64,000 nucleotides of DNA, from assembly GCF_010669225.1 (NCBI RefSeq), contig NZ_CP048627.1, positions 1,377,292 to 1,441,291 on the forward strand, written 5' to 3'. Source of the stretch: Megamonas funiformis (lineage in GTDB: Bacteria > Bacillota > Negativicutes > Selenomonadales > Selenomonadaceae). Made by a program: the position numbers and the translations under genes. Numbering within the stretch: the first letter of the stretch is position 1; each line of letters begins with the position of its first letter. Positions 25,203 to 34,468 of this stretch are shown here, one piece after another. Below the pieces are notes generated by a model. It was not told the DNA's origin, did no database searches, and was given only the letters and a program-made list of their open reading frames with translations.

Positions 25203-25664
25203 TTATCTCACCGCCTTTATTGTTATTCGTAGTTATATGATAGCATATGAATATACAAAATAAAATGGTCCGACTTCAATTGCTTACGCAAATTCGTCGG
25301 ACGTGCCTTATATCCCCAGTGCTAAAGCACGGGGCTTTACGGCACATTTGGTAAAAAAGGAACTAACACTGTAGAACCAAACATAGCAAACAAATGTTGT
25401 AAACTAAGTGGAATTCCTTGCAACAAAGGCACTTTTTCTTCTACGTCATAAAACTTTTTCATTTTGTCCTCGCTTTCATAAATAAATAAAAAATTCCTTA
25501 GTTATTTTATCATAAGAAATCATATCTATCTATTTAAAAATAAAAATATTTATTAAAAACCAAAAGATTATTGCATATTTACCGCTTTTAATTTATATTT
25601 ATATAGGCAAAAAATAAAAACATTATTTTTTCCTATATATTTTATTATGAATAGGAGATTTTTT

Positions 25665-26138
25665 ATGACTAAAGAAGAATTTATGCTTATTGCAACTCAA
25701 GAAGCTGATAGTAATTTAACAACTAATGAAGGTGGCCCTTTCGGTGCAGTTATTGTAAAAGATGGCAAAATCGTAGGTCGTGGTCATAATCGTGTACTTA
25801 TAAAACATGATCCAACTTGTCATGCCGAAGTTGAAGCTATTCGTGATGCTTGTCAAAACTTAGGTACTCATGATTTAACAGGTTGTGAACTCTATACATC
25901 TTGCTATCCATGTCCAATGTGCCTTTCTGCTACTATTTGGGCAAACATTAAAAAAGTTTATTATGGAAACACAGCTAAAGATGCTGATAAAATTGGTTTT
26001 AGAGATGATTTCATCTACAACTATATTGAAGGAAAATGCCAAGATATCTCCGTTTTAGATTTAGAACAATTTGGTAGAGATATCACTATAAAATCCTTTG
26101 ATAACTTTGCACAAAAAACAGACAAAACAATCTACTAA
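25665..26138 (+). CDS. guaD: Guanine deaminase-like nucleoside deaminase
   Basis: A 157-residue zinc-dependent deaminase of the cytidine/deoxycytidylate superfamily, closest in pattern to Bacillus GuaD (guanine to xanthine). The zinc site is CHAEVEAIRDA (His-Ala-Glu) and SCYPCPMCLSA (Pro-Cys-x-x-Cys). The region KDADKIGFRDDFIYNYIEGK resembles the GuaD domain-swap tail. Start ATG 25665, seven bases after GGAG; the ATG at 25647 lacks a site. It lies divergent from the broken uracil permease, which hints at a nucleobase salvage unit. Confidence 0.82.
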   Translation: MTKEEFMLIATQEADSNLTTNEGGPFGAVIVKDGKIVGRGHNRVLIKHDPTCHAEVEAIRDACQNLGTHDLTGCELYTSCYPCPMCLSATIWANIKKVYYGNTAKDADKIGFRDDFIYNYIEGKCQDISVLDLEQFGRDITIKSFDNFAQKTDKTIY

Positions 26139-26142
26139 AAAC

Positions 26143-26173
26143 AAAGAGGATAAGTTTTATACTTATCCTCTTT
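26143..26173. terminator. Terminator between guaD and ftsY
   Basis: AAAGAGGATAAG pairs with CTTATCCTCTTT and has a T-run on the plus strand and an A/T flank for the minus strand. Confidence 0.8.
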
Positions 26174-26216
26174 TTATTATTTTTATTATCATCAAATAGA
26201 CAATTATTTAATTATA

Positions 26217-27143
26217 TTATTCTTCTACTTTTTGGTTAAACAAAGCCGCTGCAAAGTCATTAGCTACAAATGGTCGTAAATCGTCCATACCTTCACCTAC
26301 GCCAATCCATTTTACTGGCATACTAAGTTCAGATTTTAAGCCAATTACTACACCACCCTTAGCAGTACCATCTAATTTAGTCAATACCAATCCAGAAATA
26401 GGAGCTGATTTTGTGAACAATTCAGCTTGGCTAATTGCATTTTGTCCTGTTGTAGCATCTAATACTAATAATGTTTCATGTGGAGCTTCTGCTATTTCAC
26501 GTTTAATAACTCTTTGAATTTTATTTAATTCTGTCATTAAATTAGCTTTATTATGCAAACGTCCTGCTGTATCAATGATGAGTATATCCACTTTTCTTGC
26601 GATAGCAGCTTTCACAGCATCAAATACTACTGCTGCTGGATCTGAACCTTCTTCATGTTTAATCACAGGAACATTTACTCTTTGACCCCAAATTTCTAAT
26701 TGGTCAATAGCCGCTGCACGGAAAGTATCTGCTGCTGCAAACATGACATTTTTGCCTTGTTCTTTATAATATCTACCTAATTTACCAATAGTTGTAGTTT
26801 TACCTACACCATTTACACCGATTACTAAAATTACTGTAGGCCCAGATTTAGCAATGTTTGTTTCATCAGAACCTTCATTTAACATTTCTGTAATACGTTT
26901 AATCAAGAATGGTTTTAAATCTTCTGGAGAGTTAATCTGTTTTTTCTTAATACCAGCACGAACATCGTCCATTAATTGTAAAGAAGTTTTTACCCCTACA
27001 TCAGCTTGAATTAAAGCATCTTCTAATTCATCTAATAAATCATCATCAATATCAGCATAACCAATAATTACTTTTTCAATTTTCTCTGTTAGAGATTTAC
27101 GTGTTTTTGTAAGACCTTCTTTTAATTTACTAAAAAATCCCAT
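26217..27143 (-). CDS. ftsY: Signal recognition particle receptor FtsY
   Basis: GTPase that receives the SRP-ribosome complex at the membrane. The 308-residue protein has the N domain (residues 1-95), then the G domain with GVNGVGKTTTIGKL, DTFRAAAIDQLE, DTAGRLHNKANLM and TKLDGTAKGGVVIGL. The acidic A domain of enteric FtsY is missing, which is normal outside that group. It starts four bases after the stop of smc, and the two form one transcript. Confidence 0.96.
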   Translation of the reverse strand: MGFFSKLKEGLTKTRKSLTEKIEKVIIGYADIDDDLLDELEDALIQADVGVKTSLQLMDDVRAGIKKKQINSPEDLKPFLIKRITEMLNEGSDETNIAKSGPTVILVIGVNGVGKTTTIGKLGRYYKEQGKNVMFAAADTFRAAAIDQLEIWGQRVNVPVIKHEEGSDPAAVVFDAVKAAIARKVDILIIDTAGRLHNKANLMTELNKIQRVIKREIAEAPHETLLVLDATTGQNAISQAELFTKSAPISGLVLTKLDGTAKGGVVIGLKSELSMPVKWIGVGEGMDDLRPFVANDFAAALFNQKVEE

Positions 27144-27146
27144 CTT

Positions 27147-30100
27147 TTAACCTCTTTCCTCAAAATCTTCTAAACGAACAGATATCAACTTAGATACACC
27201 AGCATCTTCAATAGTTACACCATACATAACATCAGCAGACTCCATTGTTCCCTTACGATGTGTTACTAAAATAAATTGAGTGCGTTTGGCATAATCTTTT
27301 AAAAACTTCGCGAAACGTTTGACATTTGCTTCATCTAATGGAGCATCAATTTCATCTAATACACTAAATGGTGCAGGATTATAAGTGAAAAATGCAAACA
27401 GTAATGCTATAACTGTAAGCGTTCTTTCCCCACCTGATAATACAGCTAGACTCTGTGGTTTTTTATCTGGTGGTTCTACTTCAATTTCAATACCTGAACT
27501 TAAGATATCTTCTTTATTTGTTAAAATTAATTTTGCATTGCCACCACCAAACAAACGTTTAAAAATATCATTAAAATATACTTTTATTTTATCAAAAGCC
27601 AAGCTAAATTGTGTAGACATTGTTTTATCTATCTGCTCAATGATTTTTGTTAAATCTTCTTTAGCCTTGACTAAATCCTCAATTTGTTTACTCATAAAGC
27701 TATAACGCTCATTTAATGTTTCATATTCGTTGATAGCATTTGGATTTACAGGACCAATATCTTTTAATTCTTTATCTAATTTTTTTAATTTAGATTTCAG
27801 CTCATTTTCATCAAGTTCTAAACGATGATTTAAAGCTTCTTGTGGAGTCAATTCATATTCTTCTTGCATACTTTGCAAGCACTGCTTAATTTCAGTTTCC
27901 AATTTAGCTACACTTACTTCACATTTATGAATTTTATCCTTGATAACGCCTACTTTACTTGCAATTTTAGCACGTTCTTCGTCCATATCAGACAATTCAC
28001 TTCGCATACCTAATTGTCTTTTATATAAAGTATTGTATTCTTCTTTACCATCAGTTTTTAACTTTTCCAAATTAGCTACAGATTCTTCTAATTGTTTTAA
28101 TTCAGCTAAACTATCATCAATGACTTTTTGTAATTCAGCCATTTCTTTATCACTATCAGCTAAAAATGCCTTAAATCTTTCTGCCTGTCCTGTCAACAAA
28201 TTCAATTTATCATTATAACGAATGACTTCTTGTCTTGCCTCTGTACAGCTAATTTGTTTTTGCATTACCTTTTGTTGACGAATTTTTAAATCATGTTTCA
28301 ATACTTCAATCTCATTGTAAATATCTTCATAAAGATTTTGTTTTTCATCAACTTGAGCTTCCATTTGAGTAATTTTAGCTGTTTGTTTTTCAATATCTGC
28401 TTCAATAGCCGTTTTTTTCACGATTAAAGCAGATATGCGATTATCTATAGCTTTTAAGATATCTTCTTGATTTACAAACCAATTTTCTAATTGTTTAAAT
28501 TCTACTTTTTTCTGTGCTAATAATAAAGATAACTCTTGCCAATCTTTTTGCAAACGATTGATATTTTCTGCCAAAGCCACGCGTTTTGCTTCATCATCTT
28601 CATATTTATTTTTCGCATCACGTAATACTTTACGTTCACTAGCTAGATAATCTTTTAATTCTAATAACTCACCTTTACGGTGTAAATAACCTGCTTCCTT
28701 GCTTTGGCTACTACCACCAGCAATAGCACCACCAGGCTGCAATAATTCACCTTCTAAAGTTACGATACGCAAACGATAATCATATAACTTAGCCAACTTT
28801 AAAGCATTATCCACATCATCAACTACTAAAATTCTACCTAATAAAGATTGAGTTATCACTTTATATTCTTCATCAATATTTACAAGTTCATCTGCATAAG
28901 CGATAAAACCATGTTTACCTGGTTCAATTTCAGTGCGTTTATTTTTATGTGGCTGAACAGTAGTCAATGGCATAAAAGTTACACGACCAAATTTATTTTC
29001 TTTCAAATAATTAATTGCTGATTTTGCAGTATCTGTATCTTTAGTAACTACATTTTGCATAGCAGAACCAAGAGCTACTTCAATAGCTGTAATAAAAGGA
29101 TCTTCTACCTTTATCAATTCAGCTACAACACCACAAATACCCTTTTGCCATGATTTATCCGCTTTTAAAACTCTTTTTACAGCTTTGCCAAAGCCTTCAT
29201 ATGATGCTTGCATTTCTTGGAAAAATTTTACTTTTTCCTCTGCCATACGCACATTTTGGCGAGTTTCATTGATAAATTCTGTAGCTTCTTTGCAAACTTT
29301 TATAAGTTCATCTAAATTACTTTGTTGAGAATTAATACTTTCTTGTTTAGCCTGTACCTTTTTATTGATATTATCAATCTCTACCTGTAATAATTCCTTA
29401 GCTGTATTTTTTTCTATTTTTTCATTAATTGCATTTTTATGCGCACTATGTTGATTTTCAATATTTACATCTATATCAGACATATCTCGCTTTAACAATA
29501 GTAATACCTTATTTTGTTCTTCTATCTGCTTGCGCTTTTCATTATCTTGCTCTTGCTTTAATTTAATTTCTTCTTCTTTCGCTTTAATATCATTTTCTAC
29601 TTTTTGTACACTTGAATTTTCTTCTTGCAGGGCAAGTTCCAATTTATCTGCAGTATTATTAGCAATCTGAGCTTTTCTTTTTAGTTCTTCTCCATCAGCT
29701 AAAGATATTTTTAATTCTTCTTTTGTCTGATTTTGTCTTTCCTCTAAACGCTGTTGAGACTGACAACTCTGTCGTATACGCTCTTGTAATAAAGTGGCTT
29801 GATTGCGACTGCGTTCTATTTCTTCATGGATTTTTTGATTATTTTCACCAAGCAATTTTATTTTCTGTTCTAATTTATTTATCTCACTTTTTTTAGCGAT
29901 TTTTTCACTTTCAGAAACAGAAACTGTGGCCTCTAATGAAGCTCTTTCTTGTTCATAACCTTTTATCTCTAAATCCAGTTTATTATTTTCAGCTGAAAGA
30001 TTTTCATATTTATACAAAATCTGCGTGAGTCTACAATCTTTATATTCTTTATCAATGACATTATATCGTCTAGTTTTATCAGCTTGTTCTTTTAAAGGTT

Positions 30101-30716
30101 CTAACTGTTTTTCAATCTCACTTACAATATCATTTAAACGTACAACATTTGCCTGTGTATTATCTAATTTTCGTACAGCTTCGCGTTTTCGTTCACGATA
30201 TTTAGTAATTCCCGCACATTCTTCAAAGAAATATCTTCGCTCTTCTGGCTTTGTATTTAAAACTTCATCTACTTTATTCTGACTAATAACACTTATAGAA
30301 TTTTTACCCAATCCTGTGTCGGCAAATAAATTATAAATATCCTTTAAACGACATTTTGTTTTATTGATTAAAAATTCACTTTCACCGGAACGAAATATGC
30401 GTCTTGTAATCATTACTTCCTGAAAATCTATAGGCAATTTACCATCACTATTATCAAAAGTAACGGAAACTTCCGCTGCACCAAGAGGTCTTCTTGTGGA
30501 GCTACCTGTGAAAATAATATCTTCTGCCTTATTTCCACGCAAATTGCGCACATTTTGTTCCCCTAAAACCCAACGAATGGCATCTGTAATATTACTCTTA
30601 CCACTCCCATTAGGCCCTACAATTGCTGTTATGCCCTCATCAAATTCTACTTCTAATTTATCTGCAAATGATTTAAATCCATACGCTTCTAATCGCTTTA
30701 ACAGCAAAGTTTTCAC
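27147..30716 (-). CDS. smc: Chromosome partition protein SMC
   Basis: A 1,189-residue condensin ATPase. The N-terminal head has GPNGSGKSNITDAIRWVLGE. Two long coiled-coil arms flank the hinge (about residues 515-675, including GRVTFMPL and GGAIAGGSSQSKE). The C-terminal head has the signature LSGGERTLTVIALLFAF and Walker B FSVLDEIDAPLDEANV. The start is uncertain. GTG at 30716 has no ribosome site, while TTG at 30707 has GGTG six bases ahead and would begin LLKRLEAYGFKSFADK. It is flanked by the hlyD-like gene and ftsY, 30 and 3 bp away. Confidence 0.96.
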   Translation of the reverse strand: MKTLLLKRLEAYGFKSFADKLEVEFDEGITAIVGPNGSGKSNITDAIRWVLGEQNVRNLRGNKAEDIIFTGSSTRRPLGAAEVSVTFDNSDGKLPIDFQEVMITRRIFRSGESEFLINKTKCRLKDIYNLFADTGLGKNSISVISQNKVDEVLNTKPEERRYFFEECAGITKYRERKREAVRKLDNTQANVVRLNDIVSEIEKQLEPLKEQADKTRRYNVIDKEYKDCRLTQILYKYENLSAENNKLDLEIKGYEQERASLEATVSVSESEKIAKKSEINKLEQKIKLLGENNQKIHEEIERSRNQATLLQERIRQSCQSQQRLEERQNQTKEELKISLADGEELKRKAQIANNTADKLELALQEENSSVQKVENDIKAKEEEIKLKQEQDNEKRKQIEEQNKVLLLLKRDMSDIDVNIENQHSAHKNAINEKIEKNTAKELLQVEIDNINKKVQAKQESINSQQSNLDELIKVCKEATEFINETRQNVRMAEEKVKFFQEMQASYEGFGKAVKRVLKADKSWQKGICGVVAELIKVEDPFITAIEVALGSAMQNVVTKDTDTAKSAINYLKENKFGRVTFMPLTTVQPHKNKRTEIEPGKHGFIAYADELVNIDEEYKVITQSLLGRILVVDDVDNALKLAKLYDYRLRIVTLEGELLQPGGAIAGGSSQSKEAGYLHRKGELLELKDYLASERKVLRDAKNKYEDDEAKRVALAENINRLQKDWQELSLLLAQKKVEFKQLENWFVNQEDILKAIDNRISALIVKKTAIEADIEKQTAKITQMEAQVDEKQNLYEDIYNEIEVLKHDLKIRQQKVMQKQISCTEARQEVIRYNDKLNLLTGQAERFKAFLADSDKEMAELQKVIDDSLAELKQLEESVANLEKLKTDGKEEYNTLYKRQLGMRSELSDMDEERAKIASKVGVIKDKIHKCEVSVAKLETEIKQCLQSMQEEYELTPQEALNHRLELDENELKSKLKKLDKELKDIGPVNPNAINEYETLNERYSFMSKQIEDLVKAKEDLTKIIEQIDKTMSTQFSLAFDKIKVYFNDIFKRLFGGGNAKLILTNKEDILSSGIEIEVEPPDKKPQSLAVLSGGERTLTVIALLFAFFTYNPAPFSVLDEIDAPLDEANVKRFAKFLKDYAKRTQFILVTHRKGTMESADVMYGVTIEDAGVSKLISVRLEDFEERG

Positions 30717-30746
30717 CGTCCATTGTTGTTTCTATTTCATAAACTA

Positions 30747-31778
30747 CTATCTATCTATTGTTATTTGAACTGTTACATCAGCACCAGGTAAAACTTTATC
30801 TTTTAATTCATCAGGGAAAGAAATTTTTGCTGCTGTAACTAAATTTTTATTTTCTTCATCTTCACTATCTTGATGTGTTACCTCTAAGACAGTACCTGTT
30901 AAATCCATATCATCAACAGAATAATGCACAAATTGACCTTGATGTACTTTAGCATATTGTTCTTCTGTAAGTGGTGCTTCTACCCATAAATTTTTAGTAT
31001 TACCCACATTGATGAATACATCGCCTCGTTTTAATTCATTACCTTGTTTAAAATCAGTTAAATATATAATACCACTAACTGGAGCTGTAATATCGGCAAA
31101 ATTATCATCAGATTGAGCTTGGTCTAAAGCTGCTTTTGCTTGATTTAATTGAATTTGAGCTGTAGCTAATGCTTCTGATAATTCTTTAGATGGAGCAGAA
31201 GAAACACTTGCTTGTTGTTCTACAACTTGTGGTGTACTTGCTGCCGCTAAAGCACTTTGTGCTGCTGCATATTCTGATTGTGCTTCCGCATATTGTGTCG
31301 CACTTACAGCACCTATAGAATATAATTTATCCATCTTCTGTTTATTTGCTGCGGCTGCATCTAATCTAGCTTGAGCTGCTGCTACATTTCCTGTCGAAGA
31401 ACTTGTAACTACTGGCTGACTTACTACCATAGAGGCTTTTACTTGTTGCTCTAAAGTATCATAATTTACTTTTGCTTCGTCATATGCCTTTTGCAAAGCT
31501 TCAATTTGTTCAGGTGTTACAACTACTTTCATTTTAGCAATAACTTGACCTGCTTCTACCTTATCACCATCATTTACTAAAAGCTCTGTCAATGTTCCAT
31601 CATTTTGAGCTATAACCATAACTTTAGAACTTGTGAGTTTTGCATCATTAATATTAATAATTCCTTGTCCCTGGTTCCATTTATATACACCAAAAATAGC
31701 TACAACAGCTATAAGTAGAATTATAGGAACACTATAAATTATAAATGGTTTTATTTTTTTTGTAATATCTTTTTCCAT
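30747..31778 (-). CDS. HlyD/EmrA-type membrane fusion protein
   Basis: A 343-residue periplasmic adaptor. A single N-terminal membrane segment (FIIYSVPIILLIAVVAIFGV) is followed by a lipoyl-like half (VIAQNDGTLTELLVNDGDKV), a long Ala/Gln-rich coiled coil (residues about 85-205), the second half (DITAPVSGIIYLTDFKQGNE) and a beta-barrel domain. Such adaptors join an inner-membrane pump to an outer-membrane channel, which suits a diderm cell. No pump or channel gene lies beside it; it sits ahead of smc and ftsY. ATG 31778 has GGGAGG seven bases upstream. A terminator-like hairpin 26 bp before the start may be a control element. Confidence 0.85.
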   Translation of the reverse strand: MEKDITKKIKPFIIYSVPIILLIAVVAIFGVYKWNQGQGIININDAKLTSSKVMVIAQNDGTLTELLVNDGDKVEAGQVIAKMKVVVTPEQIEALQKAYDEAKVNYDTLEQQVKASMVVSQPVVTSSSTGNVAAAQARLDAAAANKQKMDKLYSIGAVSATQYAEAQSEYAAAQSALAAASTPQVVEQQASVSSAPSKELSEALATAQIQLNQAKAALDQAQSDDNFADITAPVSGIIYLTDFKQGNELKRGDVFINVGNTKNLWVEAPLTEEQYAKVHQGQFVHYSVDDMDLTGTVLEVTHQDSEDEENKNLVTAAKISFPDELKDKVLPGADVTVQITIDR

Positions 31779-31803
31779 AATAGTACCTCCCATCTTCAGC
31801 AAT

Positions 31804-31868
31804 AAAAAAATCCTTTCTCATTCAACATATATCTAAATAAATGAGAAAGGCTGTATATATTCTTACAG
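31804..31868 (-). terminator. Terminator-like hairpin in front of the hlyD-like gene
   Basis: On the minus strand CCTTTCTCATT pairs with AATGAGAAAGG (31812-31850) and is followed by T7. A smaller stem CTGTA-TACAG lies just before it (31851-31868). The hairpin is only 26 bp before the hlyD start codon, leaving no space for a promoter after it. It is either a leader attenuator or the terminator of the upstream phosphatase gene with read-through. Confidence 0.6.
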
Positions 31869-31961
31869 CTAGTATTAAAAATACCACAAAAAGATAATTT
31901 ATACAACAAAATAGCCCATTTCTAATGAAATTATAACAAAATAATAATATTTATTTTTCTC

Positions 31962-32606
31962 TTAAATCAAACTAGTTAAATACTTTTTAACGTCCTCAAT
32001 AGAATAACAAATTGCATCTGGATTTTTAGCTTTTACGGCTTCTTCTTCTATTCTTGTTCCGTACAATACAGAAGCTATTTTTACACCAACTTGTCTAGCT
32101 GCATCAATATCAGTTGGTGCATCACCAATATAAATCACTTCATCTGCTGATAATTTATATTCATCGATAACTTCTTGCATCATTTGTGGTTTTATACCAC
32201 CTTTTATGGAGCCAGTTTTTATTTTATCAAAAAGATTTTCCATTTGATACTGCTTCAAAGATATTTCACAAGTTTTTGCACCTTTACCTGTAGCCAAAAT
32301 TACAATGAGATTTTTACTTTTCAAATATTTTATTAAATCCACAACACCTGCAAATGGTTTTGGTGTTATTTCTCTATGTAATCTTGCATAAGCATCATAT
32401 AATCGTTTGCAAGCTTCTTCATAGTCTTTTTCATCTACAAATTTTAAAATGCTACCTTCTTCTATAGGTCCAAATGTATCTGCTATTTCATCATCAGATA
32501 ATTCTCTATCTATAAAAGGACTTACTGCTTCTCTGATTGACTCAATAACTAATTTTAAAGTGTCTCCTATTGTACCATCAAAATCAAAAATAACTGCTTT
32601 TAACAT
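31962..32606 (-). CDS. HAD-family phosphatase (phosphoglycolate phosphatase/PpaX-like)
   Basis: A 214-residue haloacid dehalogenase-type hydrolase. Motif I is KAVIFDFDGTIGDT at the N terminus with the nucleophile Asp, motif II is VILATGKGAKT, motif III has the conserved Lys in SIKGGIKPQM and motif IV is VIYIGDAPTDIDAA. A helical cap lies at residues 15-80. This layout matches Gph/PpaX-type phosphatases; the exact substrate cannot be told. ATG 32606 is preferred because the motif I strand starts there as usual; a longer version from 32642 adds 12 polar residues. Confidence 0.85.
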   Translation of the reverse strand: MLKAVIFDFDGTIGDTLKLVIESIREAVSPFIDRELSDDEIADTFGPIEEGSILKFVDEKDYEEACKRLYDAYARLHREITPKPFAGVVDLIKYLKSKNLIVILATGKGAKTCEISLKQYQMENLFDKIKTGSIKGGIKPQMMQEVIDEYKLSADEVIYIGDAPTDIDAARQVGVKIASVLYGTRIEEEAVKAKNPDAICYSIEDVKKYLTSLI

Positions 32607-32711
32607 AAATTCGCTGTTTCCAGCATTCACCTCTTTATTCATATTTATATTTATTATCTATCAAATACATAACAAAATCAATTTATTATGTTTAAATATA
32701 TTAATAAATAA

Positions 32712-32740
32712 AAAAGTGGTAGATTTTTTCTACCACTTTT
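32712..32740. terminator. Terminator after iadA
   Basis: AAAAGTGGTAGA pairs with TCTACCACTTTT around a 5-nt loop with T-runs; ends the yjiH-yjiG-iadA transcript. Confidence 0.85.
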
Positions 32741-32756
32741 TATTGCATATCTTCTA

Positions 32757-33950
32757 TTATCTTTTTTCAAAAGTACCAAATACAATAGGTTTACCATTTT
32801 CTACCATATGAGTGCCTCTTGCCCACACATGTTGTAATTGTAAATCTTTATCTAATACTAAAATATCTGCATCACTGTTATTAGCTAAGCAACCTTTTCT
32901 TGGATATAATTTAGTAAATTTAGCAATATTGCTTGTAATAATTTTTATAGCATCTGTAATCGCAATATTTTCTTTTTGCATCATATCTCTAAATTCATTT
33001 AAAATAGAAATCTGGCTTGCTACACCAACACCAATATTATTTCCAGCTTCATCAAAAATTGGCATACTACCATTACCATCAGAACTCATAGTGATATTTT
33101 CAATATTAACACCAGCTTCTAATGCTTGTTTTACAGCTTCACTGGATTTTACAGAATGGCTAGAACCGGACTCTGGGCTAACACTAGAAGTTACGTCCAT
33201 AATACCGCCTTGTTTTGCCCATTCAATAGCTTCTTTAAATAAGCGTTTATTGCGGTTTACATGAGTTGGAATAATTTGTGTTTTAGGAATTTCACCATTT
33301 TTAGTGATTTCATAAAGCATTTTTAAACCATCTTCGCCATCGCCTAAATGCATATTAACTACACCAGCTTTACCGCTAAGCATACCGCCAACACGAGCTT
33401 CTGCTGTAATTTGCTGATAAGCTTCTTTTGGAGATTGAGAAGAACGATGATCGCACATAGCAATTTCACCAGTACCAATTACTTTATCAATCAAAATAAT
33501 ATCATTGCGTACACTACCTGTAATTGTTGGTGTTGGAATTTCATAAGAACCAGAATAAATATATGCTGTAATGCCTTCATCTTCAAGACCACGAGCTTTG
33601 GCAAGTAAGCTAGCTACATGACGAGTTACACCATCTGTACCTAAAAGACCAAGTACTGTAGTTACACCAGAAGTTGTGATATCTGTTAATTGGATTTCAG
33701 GTGTTCTAGTAGCATAACCACCTTCACCGCCACCACCGATTAAATGTACATGAGAGTCAATAAAACCTGGTACTACATAATTACCTTCACAATCAACTAC
33801 TTCGCAATCATATATTGCTGGTAAAGAAAGACCTTCACCTATCATAGCGATTTTTTCGCCAGCTACTAAAATATCTTTAACTCCTAAATCTTCTGGAGCA
33901 ATTACATGTGCATTTTTTAATAATGTGAAAAATGTTTTTTTAGTATTCAT
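32757..33950 (-). CDS. iadA: Isoaspartyl dipeptidase
   Basis: A 397-residue zinc amidohydrolase that splits beta-aspartyl (isoAsp-X) dipeptides from damaged proteins. Metal-site and substrate motifs are VVPGFIDSHVHLIGGGGEGG, GSYEIPTPTITGS, MHLGDGEDGL, THVNRNKRLF and SSDGNGSMP. The length is normal. It is the last gene of a unit with two Gate-domain membrane proteins, the same association as in Escherichia coli (yjiH-yjiG-iadA). Here the unit has a strong sigma-54 promoter, so it is probably controlled by the nearby PrpR-like activator. Confidence 0.93.
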   Translation of the reverse strand: MNTKKTFFTLLKNAHVIAPEDLGVKDILVAGEKIAMIGEGLSLPAIYDCEVVDCEGNYVVPGFIDSHVHLIGGGGEGGYATRTPEIQLTDITTSGVTTVLGLLGTDGVTRHVASLLAKARGLEDEGITAYIYSGSYEIPTPTITGSVRNDIILIDKVIGTGEIAMCDHRSSQSPKEAYQQITAEARVGGMLSGKAGVVNMHLGDGEDGLKMLYEITKNGEIPKTQIIPTHVNRNKRLFKEAIEWAKQGGIMDVTSSVSPESGSSHSVKSSEAVKQALEAGVNIENITMSSDGNGSMPIFDEAGNNIGVGVASQISILNEFRDMMQKENIAITDAIKIITSNIAKFTKLYPRKGCLANNSDADILVLDKDLQLQHVWARGTHMVENGKPIVFGTFEKR

Positions 33951-33965
33951 ATAATCAACCTTCTT

Positions 33966-34454
33966 TTATTGTAAAAATAACATAATAAAATGCATTGCCC
34001 AAATAGATAATAATGCATTAATTACACAAATTAAAATAATTGCAGGATAATGTTTAGTACTTACACCAGCAATACCTAAACAACGACCCACATTTTGTAC
34101 AGGATTACCCATCAAATAAATAGCAGGTAAAAGCACTGTTACTTGCATAGCATCTAAAGAACCAGCAGTATATAAGCTCATTGCTACACCTACACCGCCA
34201 CCCATACTCATTAAAGCAGTAATTAAAACTGTTGCTGCCTCACCAGGAAGACCCCAAAGCCCCATTACTGGCTGGAATACAACGCCAATTAATTGTAAAA
34301 GACCTGTAACATCTAAAATACGAATAATTACAAATGCCATCATTACATTTGGTAACAAACTAGTAGTACCAATAGTAAAACCCTTTCTAGCACCATCAAT
34401 GAATAAATCCAAAATTGTTTTTTTCTGAATAACTTCTACTTTATTGTCGCTCAT
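33966..34454 (-). CDS. yjiG: YjiG-like Gate-domain membrane protein
   Basis: A 162-residue inner-membrane protein with about four membrane segments and a nucleoside-recognition (Gate) domain: LPNVMMAFVIIRILDVTGLL, then GLPGEAATVLITALMSMGGG. It pairs with the YjiH-like protein just upstream (15 bp gap) and precedes iadA. The two half-proteins together probably make one transporter-like unit, perhaps for the dipeptide or its products (inference). Confidence 0.85.
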   Translation of the reverse strand: MSDNKVEVIQKKTILDLFIDGARKGFTIGTTSLLPNVMMAFVIIRILDVTGLLQLIGVVFQPVMGLWGLPGEAATVLITALMSMGGGVGVAMSLYTAGSLDAMQVTVLLPAIYLMGNPVQNVGRCLGIAGVSTKHYPAIILICVINALLSIWAMHFIMLFLQ

Positions 34455-34468
34455 TTATCTTACCTCAC

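Larger units (their letters stand above)
23985..25345 (-). mobile_element. IS605/IS1341-type element carrying only tnpB
   Basis: An insertion of about 1,361 bp inside uraA without target duplication or terminal inverted repeats, as in the IS200/IS605 superfamily. Both ends carry sub-terminal hairpins: CCCCAGTGC-TAAA-GCACGGGG at about 25314-25335 (left end of the element) and CCCCTAGC-TTTA-GCTATGGGG at about 23988-24008 (right end). No tnpA is present, so movement needs a transposase in trans. The borders are set by rejoining the uraA frame and could shift by a base or two. Base composition is more GC-rich than the surroundings. Confidence 0.85.
22818..25462 (-). pseudogene. uraA: Uracil permease gene split by a TnpB element
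   Basis: A nucleobase:cation symporter-2 (UraA-type) gene in two pieces. The 5' piece (25462 to about 25346) encodes 39 residues ending GSTVLVPFLPN. The 3' piece (about 23984 to 22818) continues with TSIHVNPATALFMNGIGTIL to the end, including the family hallmarks GSTPNTTYGENMGVMAITRV and IPVPVMGGISVLLFG. Joining the two removes about 1.36 kb and restores a normal permease of about 428 residues. The 3' piece has an ATG supplied by the inserted element's end, but it would lack the first membrane segment. Loss of uracil uptake is expected. It is divergent from a guanine-deaminase-like gene. Confidence 0.9.
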
